From Schistosoma mansoni (Eukaryota; Platyhelminthes; Trematoda; Strigeidida; Schistosomatidae), in the NCBI RefSeq assembly GCF_000237925.1, contig NW_017386054.1:62001-126000 (forward strand): DNA of 64,000 bases, read 5' to 3'. Position 1 is the stretch's first letter. Every line of letters begins with the position of its first letter. This document shows, piece by piece, positions 49,101 to 59,303 of this stretch. Both the position numbers and the translations under genes were made by a program. Below the pieces are notes generated by a model that was given only the letters and a program-made list of their open reading frames with translations, did no database searches and had not been told where the DNA came from.

Positions 49101-52100
49101 GTACTTTAAAGGAATTTCATGGCTGTTGCAGTAGTCAAACGGAAGAAATTGTGACTACAAACTGAAAATATTGTGAAAACATTCAAAACAACGCAAGTTT
49201 CATACGATTGGTTGATTCCCTTTGTGAATACAGCAAAAACAATAGTTGAGGCTGAACAATATGATTCAGTTACTTACCACGAAATAAAGTGAATTCATAT
49301 TACTCTGCTTCAACTGCTGTTTTGGCAACTCAATTTGTAAGTCTCACCATACACAACTTTTAAATACATTAATACAGAAATAATTTCTCACAGGTCATAA
49401 AGAATGTATTTTTATAAACTGGATATTCATTTTACTTCAATATTCATCGAAAGATTATAACAAAGAAAGATACTTTCTATACGCTTATGTATACAAGGAG
49501 TAAAAATTGGCATCTTCACTGCTTCAAATGCTAAAGAGTATATGACACAAATGTGTGAAAACTAAGATCATATTACAATTGGTGATAAACGTACCTGAAG
49601 AAAGCTGAAAATGAAGCTGATTAACAGCAGATCGAATATCCCCAGAACAGTCATTCGCTATAGATTGCAGTAATTGACGAGACGGTAGTTTTAAACCAAA
49701 CTATCAAAAGAAACCGAACATAGCATTTATTTACAAAGCACTAGTGTGTAAAATGAATCTGTATATTCGTAGTGGAAAATAACCAAGTACCAGTTTATGT
49801 GAAACCAAAACAACAAGTCATATGAATTGGTACCAATTCATCTTATTCCATAATCATACATCGGCGGCAAATAGTTTAGTTTAAAGAACATAACCAAGTT
49901 AAAAGTGGAATTACGATATTTTAACTGTTCTAGATTTTTCTAAATTTACTACAGAGACGAAGTTTATGAGACACAAAGATATTTGACTTTTGCTACAGGT
50001 ATAACGTATATATGTACAAAACACTATAGTCTAAACCTTACCTCAGAGTACTCTGGTGGTTGATGTAAAAGAGAGCTGAACAAAGGTGTTGATCAGAATA
50101 AAACATGTTGTTAAACTAAACCTTACCAGTCGCCGTTTTTAAAAATAAAATCCAAATGATCTTTTATTCGTCTACGCTACAGTAGTGACATATGTATAAT
50201 TATATCAACTGACAGAAACTTTCTAATTAGAATATAAAAATGTCTGTACAATTATTTTATGTATGCAAACGGAAGCAGTTAATTTACTTTTCATTCTGAC
50301 TTATCATTTGGTAAAATCTGGTTAGATAATTCAACGTGATGAATGAGATGATAGTAATTTTGAGTTGTCTCAGCAGATTTAGTTAAGTGTTATTACTTAA
50401 CTCTATTAAAGCCTGACGAAATTCACTTTTAATCTAAAACTAACTCTTAAGTCTATTCAAAAATGAACAATATTTGAGCGAACAATTGTTTTCAATAACT
50501 TCATCATCAGGCTTTACAGTTATAAGTCCATAATTATGATATTTTACAAAGGCCAAAACGAGGCATGTACTAATGAATTTGACAATGTTATATGTTAAAA
50601 ATGGTGAACATTTGCATCTGTTACGACATATATACTTCAACATTGTGTTATTTGTAAATTAGAAAGGTCATTTAATAAAGGTCCAAAATGATTTGTACTC
50701 AAGTGTCCAGTCACAATCAATGTAATAGTAATTTAGGAAAAGTGAAAATGCAAAAAGCCTATCATTAAAAGATGTACATAGCGATCTAAATTTAAATAAT
50801 GACACTACTTTCCAGATAATTCATTTTATTTGACTTAGAGAAATCGCACAATAATCAGATTTTATACTGCCAGATTACTGAAAACCGTAATATGATTAAC
50901 AGAAGTAGAAGTGTGTCGAAAGGTGAGTAAGCTAGAAACACATCTCCATACCGTAATCAGTATTCAATTTAACCACTGAATAGCTAGTCGAAAGTCGCCA
51001 CAAGTTTTGAGATACATACACGGAACACATCCACTTTTCAGTTTGAACACAAGTATGTCCGGTGCTTTAACCGGGCCGGTGGACACGGCGAGTTCACCTA
51101 GGGGAGTTGGAAAACCCCGACTCCAGTACCCTGAGGGAACAAATGGAGTATGAACCAATTGTTGGTCACCAGCTACCATAGGACTGCATCTCCTCACAAT
51201 GCTCCACTGCCTTATGGATTAGATCTTTAGGTCGAAAGCTCGGGGTGTGGCCCCCTAAGAAAACCACGTTTTTCCATCTGGGCACCCGGGCAGTATCACA
51301 GCCCACACAAATAAATGAGATGACGATATCTACTGAACATACTATTCACGCTCCTATTAAAAGTCAGACAATTCAAATTACCACTATTATTTACCACATC
51401 ACTTGTTCACTGCTTCTCCTAACGTTGCTTCACTGACTTGTGGACCAAAACTTCAGGTTGAAAGCTCGGGGTGTGATCCCCTGAGAAAACCACGTGCTTC
51501 TGTTTGGATATCCGGGTCGTATCACAGCCCACACATAAATCAAGTGACTTTTGTGGCGCATACGTATTCGGTGCCTCTTTATACGAATATTTGTGTTAAA
51601 AAAAATACAATACACAAATCAGCTTGAATAATCCAGGTTTACAATCTCATATAACTATTATTTTTCAGCGGAAAACCTTTTTTATCCTATAAATTGTAGG
51701 TTTTGCAGTTTTGCTCCAATTTACAAACATTTTGGTGTTAAGAGTGAGGATTTTGATAGTTCCATGAGAATTAAATGGATGACTATTCACTAAGTAAAAC
51801 GCTAAGTATGGTCGATAATAATCAATCCAGATGGAACAGTGGCTTAGTGATCAAAGCATTTGACCTCCGATCGTTTAGTTGCAAGTTTGAATCGTGCTCC
51901 ATTTACTTAGTTTTGAGCAGTCAAGTCCTTATTCAAAAACAAGGTGTGGCTAAAAATCAAGTATATAAACCAACATTCACCTACCGTTACTTAGAACGGT
52001 TTCTTTTATGAGTCGAATAACATTACTGCCTGACTCTTCAGGTACTTACGATCGAAAAAGTAGCTACTGGACATTTGGATGAAACGTTTTGGTCATAAAT

Positions 52101-52102
52101 AC

Positions 52103-52148
<46 letters not shown>

Positions 52149-53474
52149 CTCACCTGTTTAGCCATAATATTCCCAATTCTACTTAACGCTTTGATTATGA
52201 GAGTTGGTGCGATGGGATTGAATTCTATGCGCTGTATAAGTAATTCGCTGCATAAGGTAGGAGGACAAATAATCCTTTCACATAAATCGTTTTCAGTGAA
52301 CGTAGAAGAGGACAAAATAAGAACTAATAAGCAATCCGCACACGCACGAGTACTGTGAAGACGAAGAAGATTATGAAAGCGAGAAGGATGCTCACTAACA
52401 ACAGCAGGAAGATTCTAAAAGCAAAAAAGTAGTTACATTGAAAACCACTAAACATCTTAAAAGAAATAAAAAAGGATACTGGATGTCACAATGAGTCAGA
52501 TTGTTTTGCTAGCCGACACTAAATGAAAACGAACTAAATCTAGATGCTTATGGTGAATTGTTATACTATAGGAAATTTCCTTAAAAGTTTTTTTGATCAA
52601 AGCACATAGTAGTTCAGAAAAACAAAGACTTGACTTAAATAACTAGAACCAAACTCTCCTTATTGAGTTAACTTCTTTAGCCATAGACAGAATGCACAGA
52701 TGAATACTATTCATTATCCCTTAACAGCATACCTGACATCACTATGTGCTTGTGTAGTTTAAAAACATAAGTGATACAATCACGAGTACATGGAAATTAT
52801 TAGCCAAACAACCAACTTAAATGGAAATCTGTTGGTCCGTAGTCTTTGCAAAAAAACAAGATAATTGGACACCAAAGCTACTATGAAAAAAACACGCACA
52901 AAACACTGATAAAAAGGTGGTAATACGAGTGGAATAAACAGGGAGTTATAAAATGAATGTAGGAGACAGATAAAAAGGTAAAAGTAAAGAAATGCAGACG
53001 GATAGAGTTGAAAGGTGAAGACAGCGTTGATGTAAGGAAAGGTTACGCCGCACACTTTGAGAACGTCATAGACTATCAAAACCAAACCAGCTTCAATGAA
53101 TGTGAATTTCACACCATAATATTAAAATTAAAATCACTAACTTCTAGGATCATAACTGTTATTTGAGAGGCGCATTCCAGTGACTCTTCAGACTCAGAAG
53201 ACATGACTGACCGTCCACCATAAACTCCAGAAGACAGAACAAACTTCTCAATTTCTGTATATTCATCGTGACCAATCCCTTCATCCAGAAACTGTACAAC
53301 GTTAACTTTATCAAAGACGGAACGGGCAAGAACTTCAACAGCAGTAGTCTTACCAGAGCCCGTAGGTCCAATCAAGAGAATTATAGGTCCTCCGATTAGC
53401 TTTTTAGTCGTTAATGCTTTCTTTATGCAGGTGCGTAACTCTTTTAATTTGTCTTTGTGGATGGCCAAGTCATC
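37926..53474 (-). CDS. RAD17: Cell cycle checkpoint protein RAD17 (clamp loader), 5' end missing
   Basis: Seven exons join in phase: 53474-53142, 52414-52154, 49700-49595, 47630-47535, 42132-42023, 40096-39568 and 38164-37926 (1674 nt, 557 residues plus stop). RAD17 with RFC2-5 loads the 9-1-1 clamp at damaged DNA and supports ATR signalling in the nucleus. Visible features: DDLAIHKDKL, Walker A GPTGSGKT (about residue 34), VMILEN in the Walker B place, RIEFNPIAPTLIIKALSR, DCSGDIRSAVNQLHF (sensor 2), RTIGKILYCK, ELPSHL, then DGGHIVSWLHENYPDF, FSCADAFLTGGMNW, and an acidic C-terminus (FSDEENIRV). The N-terminal exons, which should precede DDLAIH, were not found up to 58.9 kb. Large introns are full of repeats. 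Confidence 0.9.
38401..38815 (-). mobile_element. RTE 5' leader fragment
   Basis: Same orientation and order as 1603-2040: GAGGGCTGTGATACT, AGGCAGTGGAGCATCGT, GCACCATTGGTTTG, and the GGGAGAG...CTCTCCC hairpin. It lies within the last RAD17 intron. No coding part is attached. Confidence 0.8.
38985..39135 (-). repeat. LTR-like repeat with TATA and AATAAA signals
   Basis: On the minus strand: TATATAAGAACTCTCGTC, GCGCCGAGTTGATGTAAG, then TATAGGAATAAAGCTG. It shares about 70 bases with 8155-8226. The order TATA box then polyadenylation signal suggests an LTR. It lies in a RAD17 intron. Confidence 0.5.
39568..40096 (-). CDS. RAD17: RAD17 long exon, C-terminal helical domain
   Basis: 529 nt. Acceptor TTGTCCTAG/GAGATA, donor GATTCA/GTAAGC. 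It encodes HIVSWLHENYPDF, FRSFRPPSTLNSWKLCKQKL and ITSRIDMVLDYLPIMWKVLG, matching the region of RAD17 downstream of the AAA+ core. Confidence 0.88.
40149..40177. repeat. (AT)n microsatellite in RAD17 intron
   Basis: A run of about 14 AT units, roughly 55 nt upstream of the splice acceptor of the long RAD17 exon. Confidence 0.9.
41690..41930 (+). mobile_element. Second-family hammerhead SINE, degenerate
   Basis: It keeps the 5' segment (CGTGGATTGATTGGAATT), a tRNA-like head, a B box GGTTTGATTC, TGCTGAGGATTCCC in the ribozyme position and a TGATGGTCTAAC tail. The ribozyme core lacks a proper GAAA and stem II. It lies in a RAD17 intron. Confidence 0.65.
42023..42132 (-). CDS. RAD17: RAD17 exon
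   Basis: 110 nt, entering in phase 1 and leaving in phase 0. Acceptor CTTTTCCCAG/GAAAGC, donor CTTGAG/GTAATC. It encodes GELPSHLVTWRRPPLDFDLE. Confidence 0.88.
43111..43156. repeat. (AT)n microsatellite
   Basis: About 23 AT units, 235 bases upstream of the RTE insertion. Confidence 0.95.
43382..43390. repeat. Target site duplication, left copy
   Basis: AAGTATGAT immediately before the RTE element, repeated at 47298-47306. Confidence 0.85.
43391..47297 (+). mobile_element. Nearly complete RTE-clade LINE inside a RAD17 intron
   Basis: A 3907-bp element with a 9-bp duplication on both sides (AAGTATGAT), a 5' leader of about 650 nt, one long reading frame (44039-47104), a 190-nt 3' region and a short CTGA-repeat tail (GCTGACTGACTGACTG). 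It is antisense to RAD17. Both ends and the duplication are intact, which points to a young insertion. Its leader starts GTTGCTGCTACCTTGACG and differs from the leader of the RTE at 1-2045. Confidence 0.9.
44039..47104 (+). pseudogene. RTE endonuclease-reverse transcriptase, two in-frame nonsense codons
   Basis: One frame of 1022 codons holds the whole protein. Endonuclease: FNVRTL, SETRIQD, SAYAPTDC, GDFNAQVG, TQIDHIVIS, SDHALI (about residues 20-290). Reverse transcriptase: KRGKAAGPDGLAPEVFK, IVPIYKKGSKSSCDNYRGIS, ENQAGFRPGRGC, FFDLKAVFDSID, SSGVRQGCPLSPFLFN, and the catalytic EYADDIVLF. The C-terminal domain has LLYGCETWPL and MNLHRLRWLGHVLRM. A TAG at 44684-44686 stands where the related copy at 1-1361 has Leu, and a TGA at 45989-45991 fits a CGA to TGA change in motif A. 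No frameshift is present, so the copy died recently. Confidence 0.9.
47298..47306. repeat. Target site duplication, right copy
   Basis: AAGTATGAT directly after the CTGA tail, identical to 43382-43390. Confidence 0.85.
47345..47510 (-). mobile_element. Sm-alpha-type hammerhead SINE, degenerate
   Basis: Minus strand: TTGCTTGTTTGAATCTTACC, then GATGTTTAGGAATG, ACAGGTGTATCC, the ribozyme remnant, and CCATCTCTGCCCATAATGC. It sits between a RAD17 exon and the RTE insertion. Confidence 0.7.
47397..47441 (-). ncRNA. Hammerhead ribozyme remnant, inactivated core
   Basis: Stem I pairs (ATCCAG/CTGGAT), but CTGACGA reads CTGACTA, GAAA reads AAAA and the cleavage triplet GTC reads TTC. No activity is expected. 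Confidence 0.7.
47535..47630 (-). CDS. RAD17: RAD17 exon
   Basis: 96 nt between acceptor TTGTTACAG/ATAGAG and donor TAAAA/GTAAGT. It encodes SHRDGVLSLFRTIGKILYCK and keeps phase 1 on both sides. Confidence 0.9.
47830..48175 (-). mobile_element. Solo LTR, diverged relative of 26701-27115
   Basis: On the minus strand it starts TGTAGTATCAGTTTGTATG at 48175 and shares TTAATTATTCGCTTATTAAC and a GAGGTATGTGTAAGC stretch with the other LTRs. It lies in a RAD17 intron. Confidence 0.6.
48176..49594. other. RAD17 intron, no further feature recognised
   Basis: AT-rich intronic DNA between the LTR and the exon at 49595. Confidence 0.6.
49595..49700 (-). CDS. RAD17: RAD17 exon, sensor-2 region
   Basis: 106 nt, starting in phase 0 and ending in phase 1. 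Acceptor TTTTGATAG/TTTGGT, donor TCTTCAG/GTACGT. It encodes DCSGDIRSAVNQLHF, the best-conserved RAD17 signature here. Confidence 0.9.
51055..51310 (+). mobile_element. RTE 5' leader fragment
   Basis: Reverse-complement counterpart of 1603-1860 (CCACTGCCTTATGGATTAGA, AAAGCTCGGGGTGTG, GGGCAGTATCACAGCCC). The similarity continues weakly past 51310 with AATAAATGAGATGACG. It lies in a RAD17 intron. Confidence 0.8.
51456..51550 (+). mobile_element. Second, shorter RTE 5' leader fragment
   Basis: GAAAGCTCGGGGTGTGATCC through CGTATCACAGCCCACACATA repeats part of the fragment 220 bases upstream, making a direct tandem of leader pieces. Confidence 0.7.
52103..52146. repeat. (AT)n microsatellite beside a RAD17 splice donor
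   Basis: About 21 AT units. On the minus strand the tract begins about 7 nt inside the intron, right after the donor GTGAGC of the 52154-52414 exon. Confidence 0.95.
52154..52414 (-). CDS. RAD17: RAD17 exon, AAA+ core
   Basis: 87 codons, phase 0 at both ends. Acceptor GCTTTTAG/AATCTT, donor AAACAG/GTGAGC. It encodes NLPAVVSEHPSRFHNLLR and RIEFNPIAPTLIIKALSR, continuing the preceding exon's VMILE without a gap. Confidence 0.9.
53142..53474 (-). CDS. RAD17: RAD17 exon with Walker A and B
   Basis: 111 codons, phase 0 at both ends. Acceptor CATTTTAG/GATGAC, donor CTAGAA/GTTAGT. It contains the P-loop GPTGSGKT and ends in VMILE. Confidence 0.9.
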
Positions 53475-56400
53475 CTAAAATGATATGAATTAGTGTATAC
53501 TATTTTTACATCGTAGTTTACGTAGCACGAATCGATATCAAATCCATTGGGTTTTGGAAAATTCGTTTGAATTTTACTGTTGGATATCTCCTTTAAAAGC
53601 CATTCTTTCGTTTTTGAACGCATATGAGGTGACGCACCGTTTGATTGTAACTACAATATCCAAGGTCCAATATCATTTTTGTGGCGCATGTATAAACCAA
53701 TTGAATTCTGGGAGCTCGATTCTTGTTGTTTCGGCAAGTTTCCAGGCATTTGGTCATGTACAATGAGCGATAACTTAGCCATCTGATTGCATTAATCTTG
53801 GTCTTAGCAACACTTGAGAAATCTGAACTGTTGTTTTGGCTGACTGTGGTTACTAGCCTGAGGTCATGCTTTGAAGAGACAGTCGGGAGCGGATTTCCAT
53901 AGGGGGTGTATGTGCTTCGTCTCGTACGAATCAGAATATTCGTGGCACGACATTACGACAGGTTAAATTTTATCCATTGTCCACTACCCATTACAATATC
54001 CAATGCCTTTGTCACTAGCCTGTTTTAAATAGATGATTTTCTCACTCACTCTTCTTGGTATTGACACCTAAGTATTTTGGTAATAATCAGTTTGATAGCC
54101 GGGTAAACCCTCAGTTTCTTATGAGTTTGTAAAGGTAAATAAGTTCGCGAAATTAATAGCTCTGTAAGTCTTCGACATTTGATGCCGATCGCACTAGTTT
54201 TTATGGATTCACCTGGGTGAAGGTGCTCGGTCACGCATCCACACCAGATCGCGAGTGGAAATGCCGAGCTTCACTTCGGTCACAATTAAACTCAACTCGA
54301 TTTCGTAATTGTGTCAGGCCACTTAGCGACCAATCAGAATAAAGTGCGAATCAAGATGTCCTCCATAATTGTGAGCAGTGGCGGTCTGTTTCCTTCGTTC
54401 TGTGCTTTTATCAGCTGCTTCTTTTATGTAGCTGCATAGTTTGATGTTTCAGTATGCTGAAATTCCTAAGCTACTATAATACTCTAAGTGTTAGTGAACA
54501 TTTTCTTTAAATCAGCTTTCGTTTCTCAATTTTTGCAGCTGCTACTCAAGTCAGTGTATTCCTTCAGGCAATCCGTTTTGTTCTGGGTATTATTTTGTAG
54601 ATATTGAAAGCCATAGTTTTTTGTCTATTCTGACTCATCGTATATAACGTCTAGTACTTTGAAGGACACATTTGAGATAATGATAGAATAGTATATTTAG
54701 TGTGAGTGAAGACAAATTATACACAGTGACCATGTCTGCGAGGCTGAACCATGCCACCTCTTTGAATTCAATTGATTCTTCCCACCATTTCCATTACTGG
54801 CCTTTTCATCGCGTTAATTGTTGAATATGCATTTTTCCAGTTATCTCAGGTTCAGATCCGAGGATTGTGTGGTTAGGACCAATGCAACTACAGGTTCTCA
54901 TACTTTGTAATTTCGTCTGTCAGAGAAGACAATATCCACATACACTTTGATTTCGTGTTGATACTTACTGTCTCACTACCACACCCCGTACGATTTTCCA
55001 CGTTATTTTGCAAGACATATTGGTAAAACCCACCTTTCAAGTTATTTGGTTAGTGCGTAACTGAATAATCCTGTCAATTAGACTGTCCAGTTTGTTCGGG
55101 GTTGTGGATTTGACGAGTATTTTTGGTTCATACGAAGAGGCAGCATTGTATCCGACCACTAGACTGGCTAGCCAAAAGAGGAAATACATTTTATTGTAAG
55201 CTCAAATGTTGTTTGATGCATTTTGCTTTAAGGAAGGTTGCCAGCTTGTTTGTGTTCCGTAAAAATTGTGTGAAGTCTTGCACACCTAATTATTTACAGG
55301 CCTTTATTCAGACATCATAGTGCTATCAGAATTCCTGAAATACAGAACCGAAGAACAAACAGGGAACATGTTAATAAAGGACGAGAGTACCAAAGTGCCC
55401 AAGTGGAGACTCGTGACCGGTACAAATATCTGCTAAAAGCCTGTGAGGTAAAGTGGCTCCTGATTGTCTACGATTAAACTCCGAAGACTTACGATGAGTA
55501 AATAACCACAAGAGGAATATATTCACTGTGACAAACACTGCAGATATTTAGTCTGGTTGCAGATTTATTCCATAATCCCAAGTTACTTTATCTTTCATAT
55601 AGTTTAAAAGTATACAAGCCACTCATTATCAACGATTGCTTATAAAAACAAGTTTTATGTTTAATTTAATATAATTTTATGATAGCAAATTATGTCAACA
55701 ATTACAAGATATTTCAATAATGCCACTCATTCACCATAGGGTCAAAAGTTTCTCTGATAAAAAATGACGTACTATACAGCAAAAAAGGCAAGTCAATACA
55801 ACTGTTAAGTTTCTAAGAATCAACAGAATATTCCTAATAAAATGGGATGTACAAAAATGGAGTCAAGCTAACAGGCGTTTCTAGCAGATAATCAAACAAC
55901 AATAGTAATAAATCGTTGCATGCCATAACCTTAACTCATACTTAAGAGACTTTATCTCCAACCATCATTCATTATATAATGACAAAATCACGCAGTACAT
56001 ACAGATCTTAGGGTCAAATAATAAAAATACTAAATCTCCACAAAACCTCTTCTGAAAATAATAAAAGTTTACTTTAGGAAGACCGAGAAATTTAAAAACA
56101 TGGCTACATAATTCCTGTAAGATATTTAACCTATAGAAATGTGAGAATAATGTCCAGGTCGGTATCAGTGCACTTTTCTATGCTACATGAGCAATAAAAT
56201 TAGTCTAAAATTGTGAACGTGATTTAGTGTGACTACCTAATCTATAAGACTATACGTAGATAACACATTGTTGTGTTCACAGACTCGTCCTATCTTGATA
56301 TTCAGCCGTTGCATCTGAGGACTTATAGAGAACGCTCTTGGAATAGGAATGGAGTAACATATTTAATGAAATGTATATGAAGTTGCGTAGAGTCATGCTG

Positions 56401-57169
56401 TCCCAGTTCCGTTCACCCGCATCCATCATGTTTGACCTTCTCCCAATCTTCAATGTTTGGTGTAGGTCTTTCGAGCCATCTTATGTTCGGCCTCAAATAT
56501 CATGTGGTTGGGAACCAATACCACCAAAAATCAAGGACGAACGTTTGGGAAATAGCAGCGCTGTAAACCAAAACGCTTTTCAGGAATTTTTAAAACACAC
56601 ACATTGTTACAATTACTGAGTCTCACTCATCCATTTGCTCTTTATCTTCGGACGATCCATAAAATAGAGACATACTGGAAAAAACAAATAAATATGTCTT
56701 GATCGAATAAAGATAGAAACTTTGCAGTTATAAAGGTGCTTTGCTTCGTTTAGACACAAATATTCGATGCAGCTACAAATAGTGTGATTCTATGTGTGCG
56801 AAAAGTTATGGCATTTATCTGAACATCGGTCATTGAATAAGAGTGATATCATTCGGAACCAAACAGGGGCCAACAGACAGATATAACAATCGTTAGACAA
56901 CGAGAATTTCTTATTCAACCATACGACGAAGTCATGAGCAGCAAGTTTAGTAGTAACATCCATGATATGTACTAATCCGAAGTTTCGTTGGAGATGCACG
57001 GCACATACTGGACGGTATGAGAATGCGTTCGAGTACGGCTTGATTCTTACGAGATGAAAGTAGATGTTGTCAAAACGTGCGGTGGGATTTTGAAGAATTT
57101 ACATGATGCACAGTATCTTCTAATTTTCGATAGCCTACGCAGAATTATAGCCTTTCCCTTATATTTTCA
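53475..57169. other. Unassigned DNA upstream of RAD17
   Basis: The missing 5' exons of RAD17 should lie here or beyond, but I found no WVDKY-like block on the minus strand. Two open frames look less random than their surroundings: 56371-56619 plus (with SCGWEPIPPKIKDERLGN) and 56790-56999 minus (with NFGLVHIMDVTTKLAAHD). I recognise neither. Confidence 0.4.
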
Positions 57170-57320
57170 TAGTTGGAACCATGAGTCAATTGAAACTAGA
57201 CCATGGGATCGTGGATGCGCACTGTTGAGGAGTCCAAAAATACGACGAAACGGCCGTCCAGTGCTTCCAGGTTTTTCATGGTGGTCTAGCTTCAATTGAC
57301 TCATGATTTCAACCATGAAA
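57170..57320 (+). mobile_element. Second-family hammerhead SINE, palindromic form
   Basis: It begins with an inverted copy of its own 3' end (CATGAGTCAATTGAAACTAG), continues with GGATCGTGGATGC and the ribozyme, and ends CATGGTGGTCTAGC, CAATTGACTCATGATTTC. No tRNA-like head is present. Confidence 0.78.
57219..57264 (+). ncRNA. Hammerhead ribozyme with a core substitution
   Basis: GCACTG / TTGAGGA / GTCC-CGAC / GAAA / CGGCCG / GTC / CAGTGC. The first core base is T instead of the invariant C and stem II has a mismatch, so activity is doubtful. Confidence 0.75.
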
Positions 57321-58920
57321 ATACTGAAATCTCCACAAAACCCCTTCTTTCCTTTATATGTCAATCCATTTCAGGCAAGTAAATACCATACAATGAAATT
57401 GATAGTTTTTCAAACATCCGAATTGGGCAAGTTGTAAAACGAGTTAATGACGTATAAACGTCATCGTTTTTAAGAGACTAGATTTTGTTTACAACTTATC
57501 GAGCTGCCTATGTTATGTTTTATGCTTGCTACAAATACTGGAATATCTAAATGACAAACATCCAATGGACAATTTTTCCCTAACTGACGTTGGTATAAGC
57601 AAATCTAGTGTAGTATGTGGTGTTAGGTCATCTTTTGAAAGTTTGGAATTAGGAGAGTGATCACTTTTGATACTCATTCTAAGCTGAATAGTGGCAATAA
57701 ATTTTTTTTGAGCATATAGAATAAAGAAAACCTTCGTCACTGTGTTCGTTACCACCAACCGCAGTTGCTGCTAACACATGCTAGTAGGAAATACCATAAA
57801 AGTTTATAATTTATGTTTGCAAGGTCGATCTGAAGTATCTACTTAGTCTATGCGGCAACGCCTGGGAAAACTGAGGAGATCGATCTGGTGCATCATGAAT
57901 TCTTCAATCCACATCACCGTACTAGTACTATGTTTGCATTATCAGTCATAAGATGTATAAAAATGTGTGTGGAAGAACAATCAAGGCATACAAATGTCGT
58001 TCAAAGTTACTAAATGAACACACTCAGCCTTATCATTACAGTGATAAGTGGTACGGTCAACATTAAAAATATTTTTGACGCAACGGAGATAAACGATTAA
58101 TAATTTAGAGTTCTTCGAAAACCACACTCAAGACAAACAAGGAAGAATTCAGTAGTGGCAGAATAGCAATGCAAATGAACAATATCAGAGATAAATGACA
58201 ATATGGACACCAAACTGGCTGCCTACAGAGGAAGCAGCATCCTACACATGCCTTACCAGGATATGTCTACGACACTTATCCACATCCCTTCCGTCGCAGT
58301 TATCTATGAAGGCAGTCAAGGTTAGTATCAATGTCAAACATCTGCAATAGTGAATTATTTGTCAGTTGCAAAATTCCATTTGGAATATATATGGCCTATC
58401 ACACAGAATGATATGTAACCCCTTTCCTAAGATGGATTGTGTTCTACCGAAGTCTCACAGAAGACTCGAATACTATGCATGAATATTGTATATTAATATC
58501 ATTCTACACTAACTGATATCGATAGGATGAAGGTTTCAGACAGTTAAATCGTTTGCTTTCTTCAAGTTGTGGAAATTTAATGTAGCTGAGAAGACAAAAT
58601 CACTCTATGATGAGAATCATGAATTTAGCGACCCCTAAGTAAAGAAATATAGGCTCACAAAGCCGTATTCGAAACTAATGAATTAAAATGAAAAAAACCG
58701 ATCAATACCCACCGGCTAGTTATAAGGATGAGAGAAAGCAAACTCAAGTTGTTTAAAATTTCTAAAATTATACATATATGCAGATAATTTTTTAAATCAC
58801 GTTACTAGTGTAACAAAGTCGTGAAAGTCATGTTAATTCGTGTCTAAAATCATAAGGATTAAAGAAGAAATGCCAAAACAAAAGGTAAATTATGCTTCAA
58901 CAGTCACTTGTATTCATTAG
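57321..58920. other. No certain feature
   Basis: AT-rich. A minus-strand frame at 57513-57758 (with SDHSPNSKLSKDDLTPHT) looks protein-like but is not recognised. Further 5' exons of AHI1 could lie here. Confidence 0.35.
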
Positions 58921-58947
58921 TCCGGGATAAAAAATGAATCGTTTGAA

Positions 58948-59303
58948 ATGGGAGAAATGGAAAATGGCTCTCAGTGGGTTTTCTTAGAATTAAAGCTTTC
59001 TAACATTATAGTTCACATTCAGACCATAGCGCCAAGAGGGCTACAAGAAGAAAAATTAATAAGAAGAAGCCTGGCAGTCCAAAAGCAAGTACATAAGGTT
59101 GAAAGCTATTTCGACAAATCTAATTTAGGATTTTGTGAAAGGAGTATTGAAGCAAATCAAGGGAATGGTAGCCAAGATGGAATCCTTGAAATCATTATTT
59201 ATAGAACTGATAGACTCAAAGTCGGCCCCTCAACACGTCATTTATTTGTTCGGATCCACATAATGGATACAGAAAGAGAAGACTACATAAAATGTGACGA
59301 AAA
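58948..59303 (+). CDS. AHI1: AHI1 exon, start uncertain
   Basis: It encodes up to RLKVGPSTRHLFVRIHIMD and EDYIKCDE, with donor GAAAA/GTAAAAC. The 5' limit may be the ATG at 58948 or an acceptor at 58920 or 58987. An in-frame TAG precedes 58921. Confidence 0.75.

Noticed and set aside
52064-52358. Long frames through the AT repeat at 52103-52146
   Set aside because: The IYIYIY stretch is translated microsatellite. Only the part from 52154 upward is real RAD17 coding sequence.
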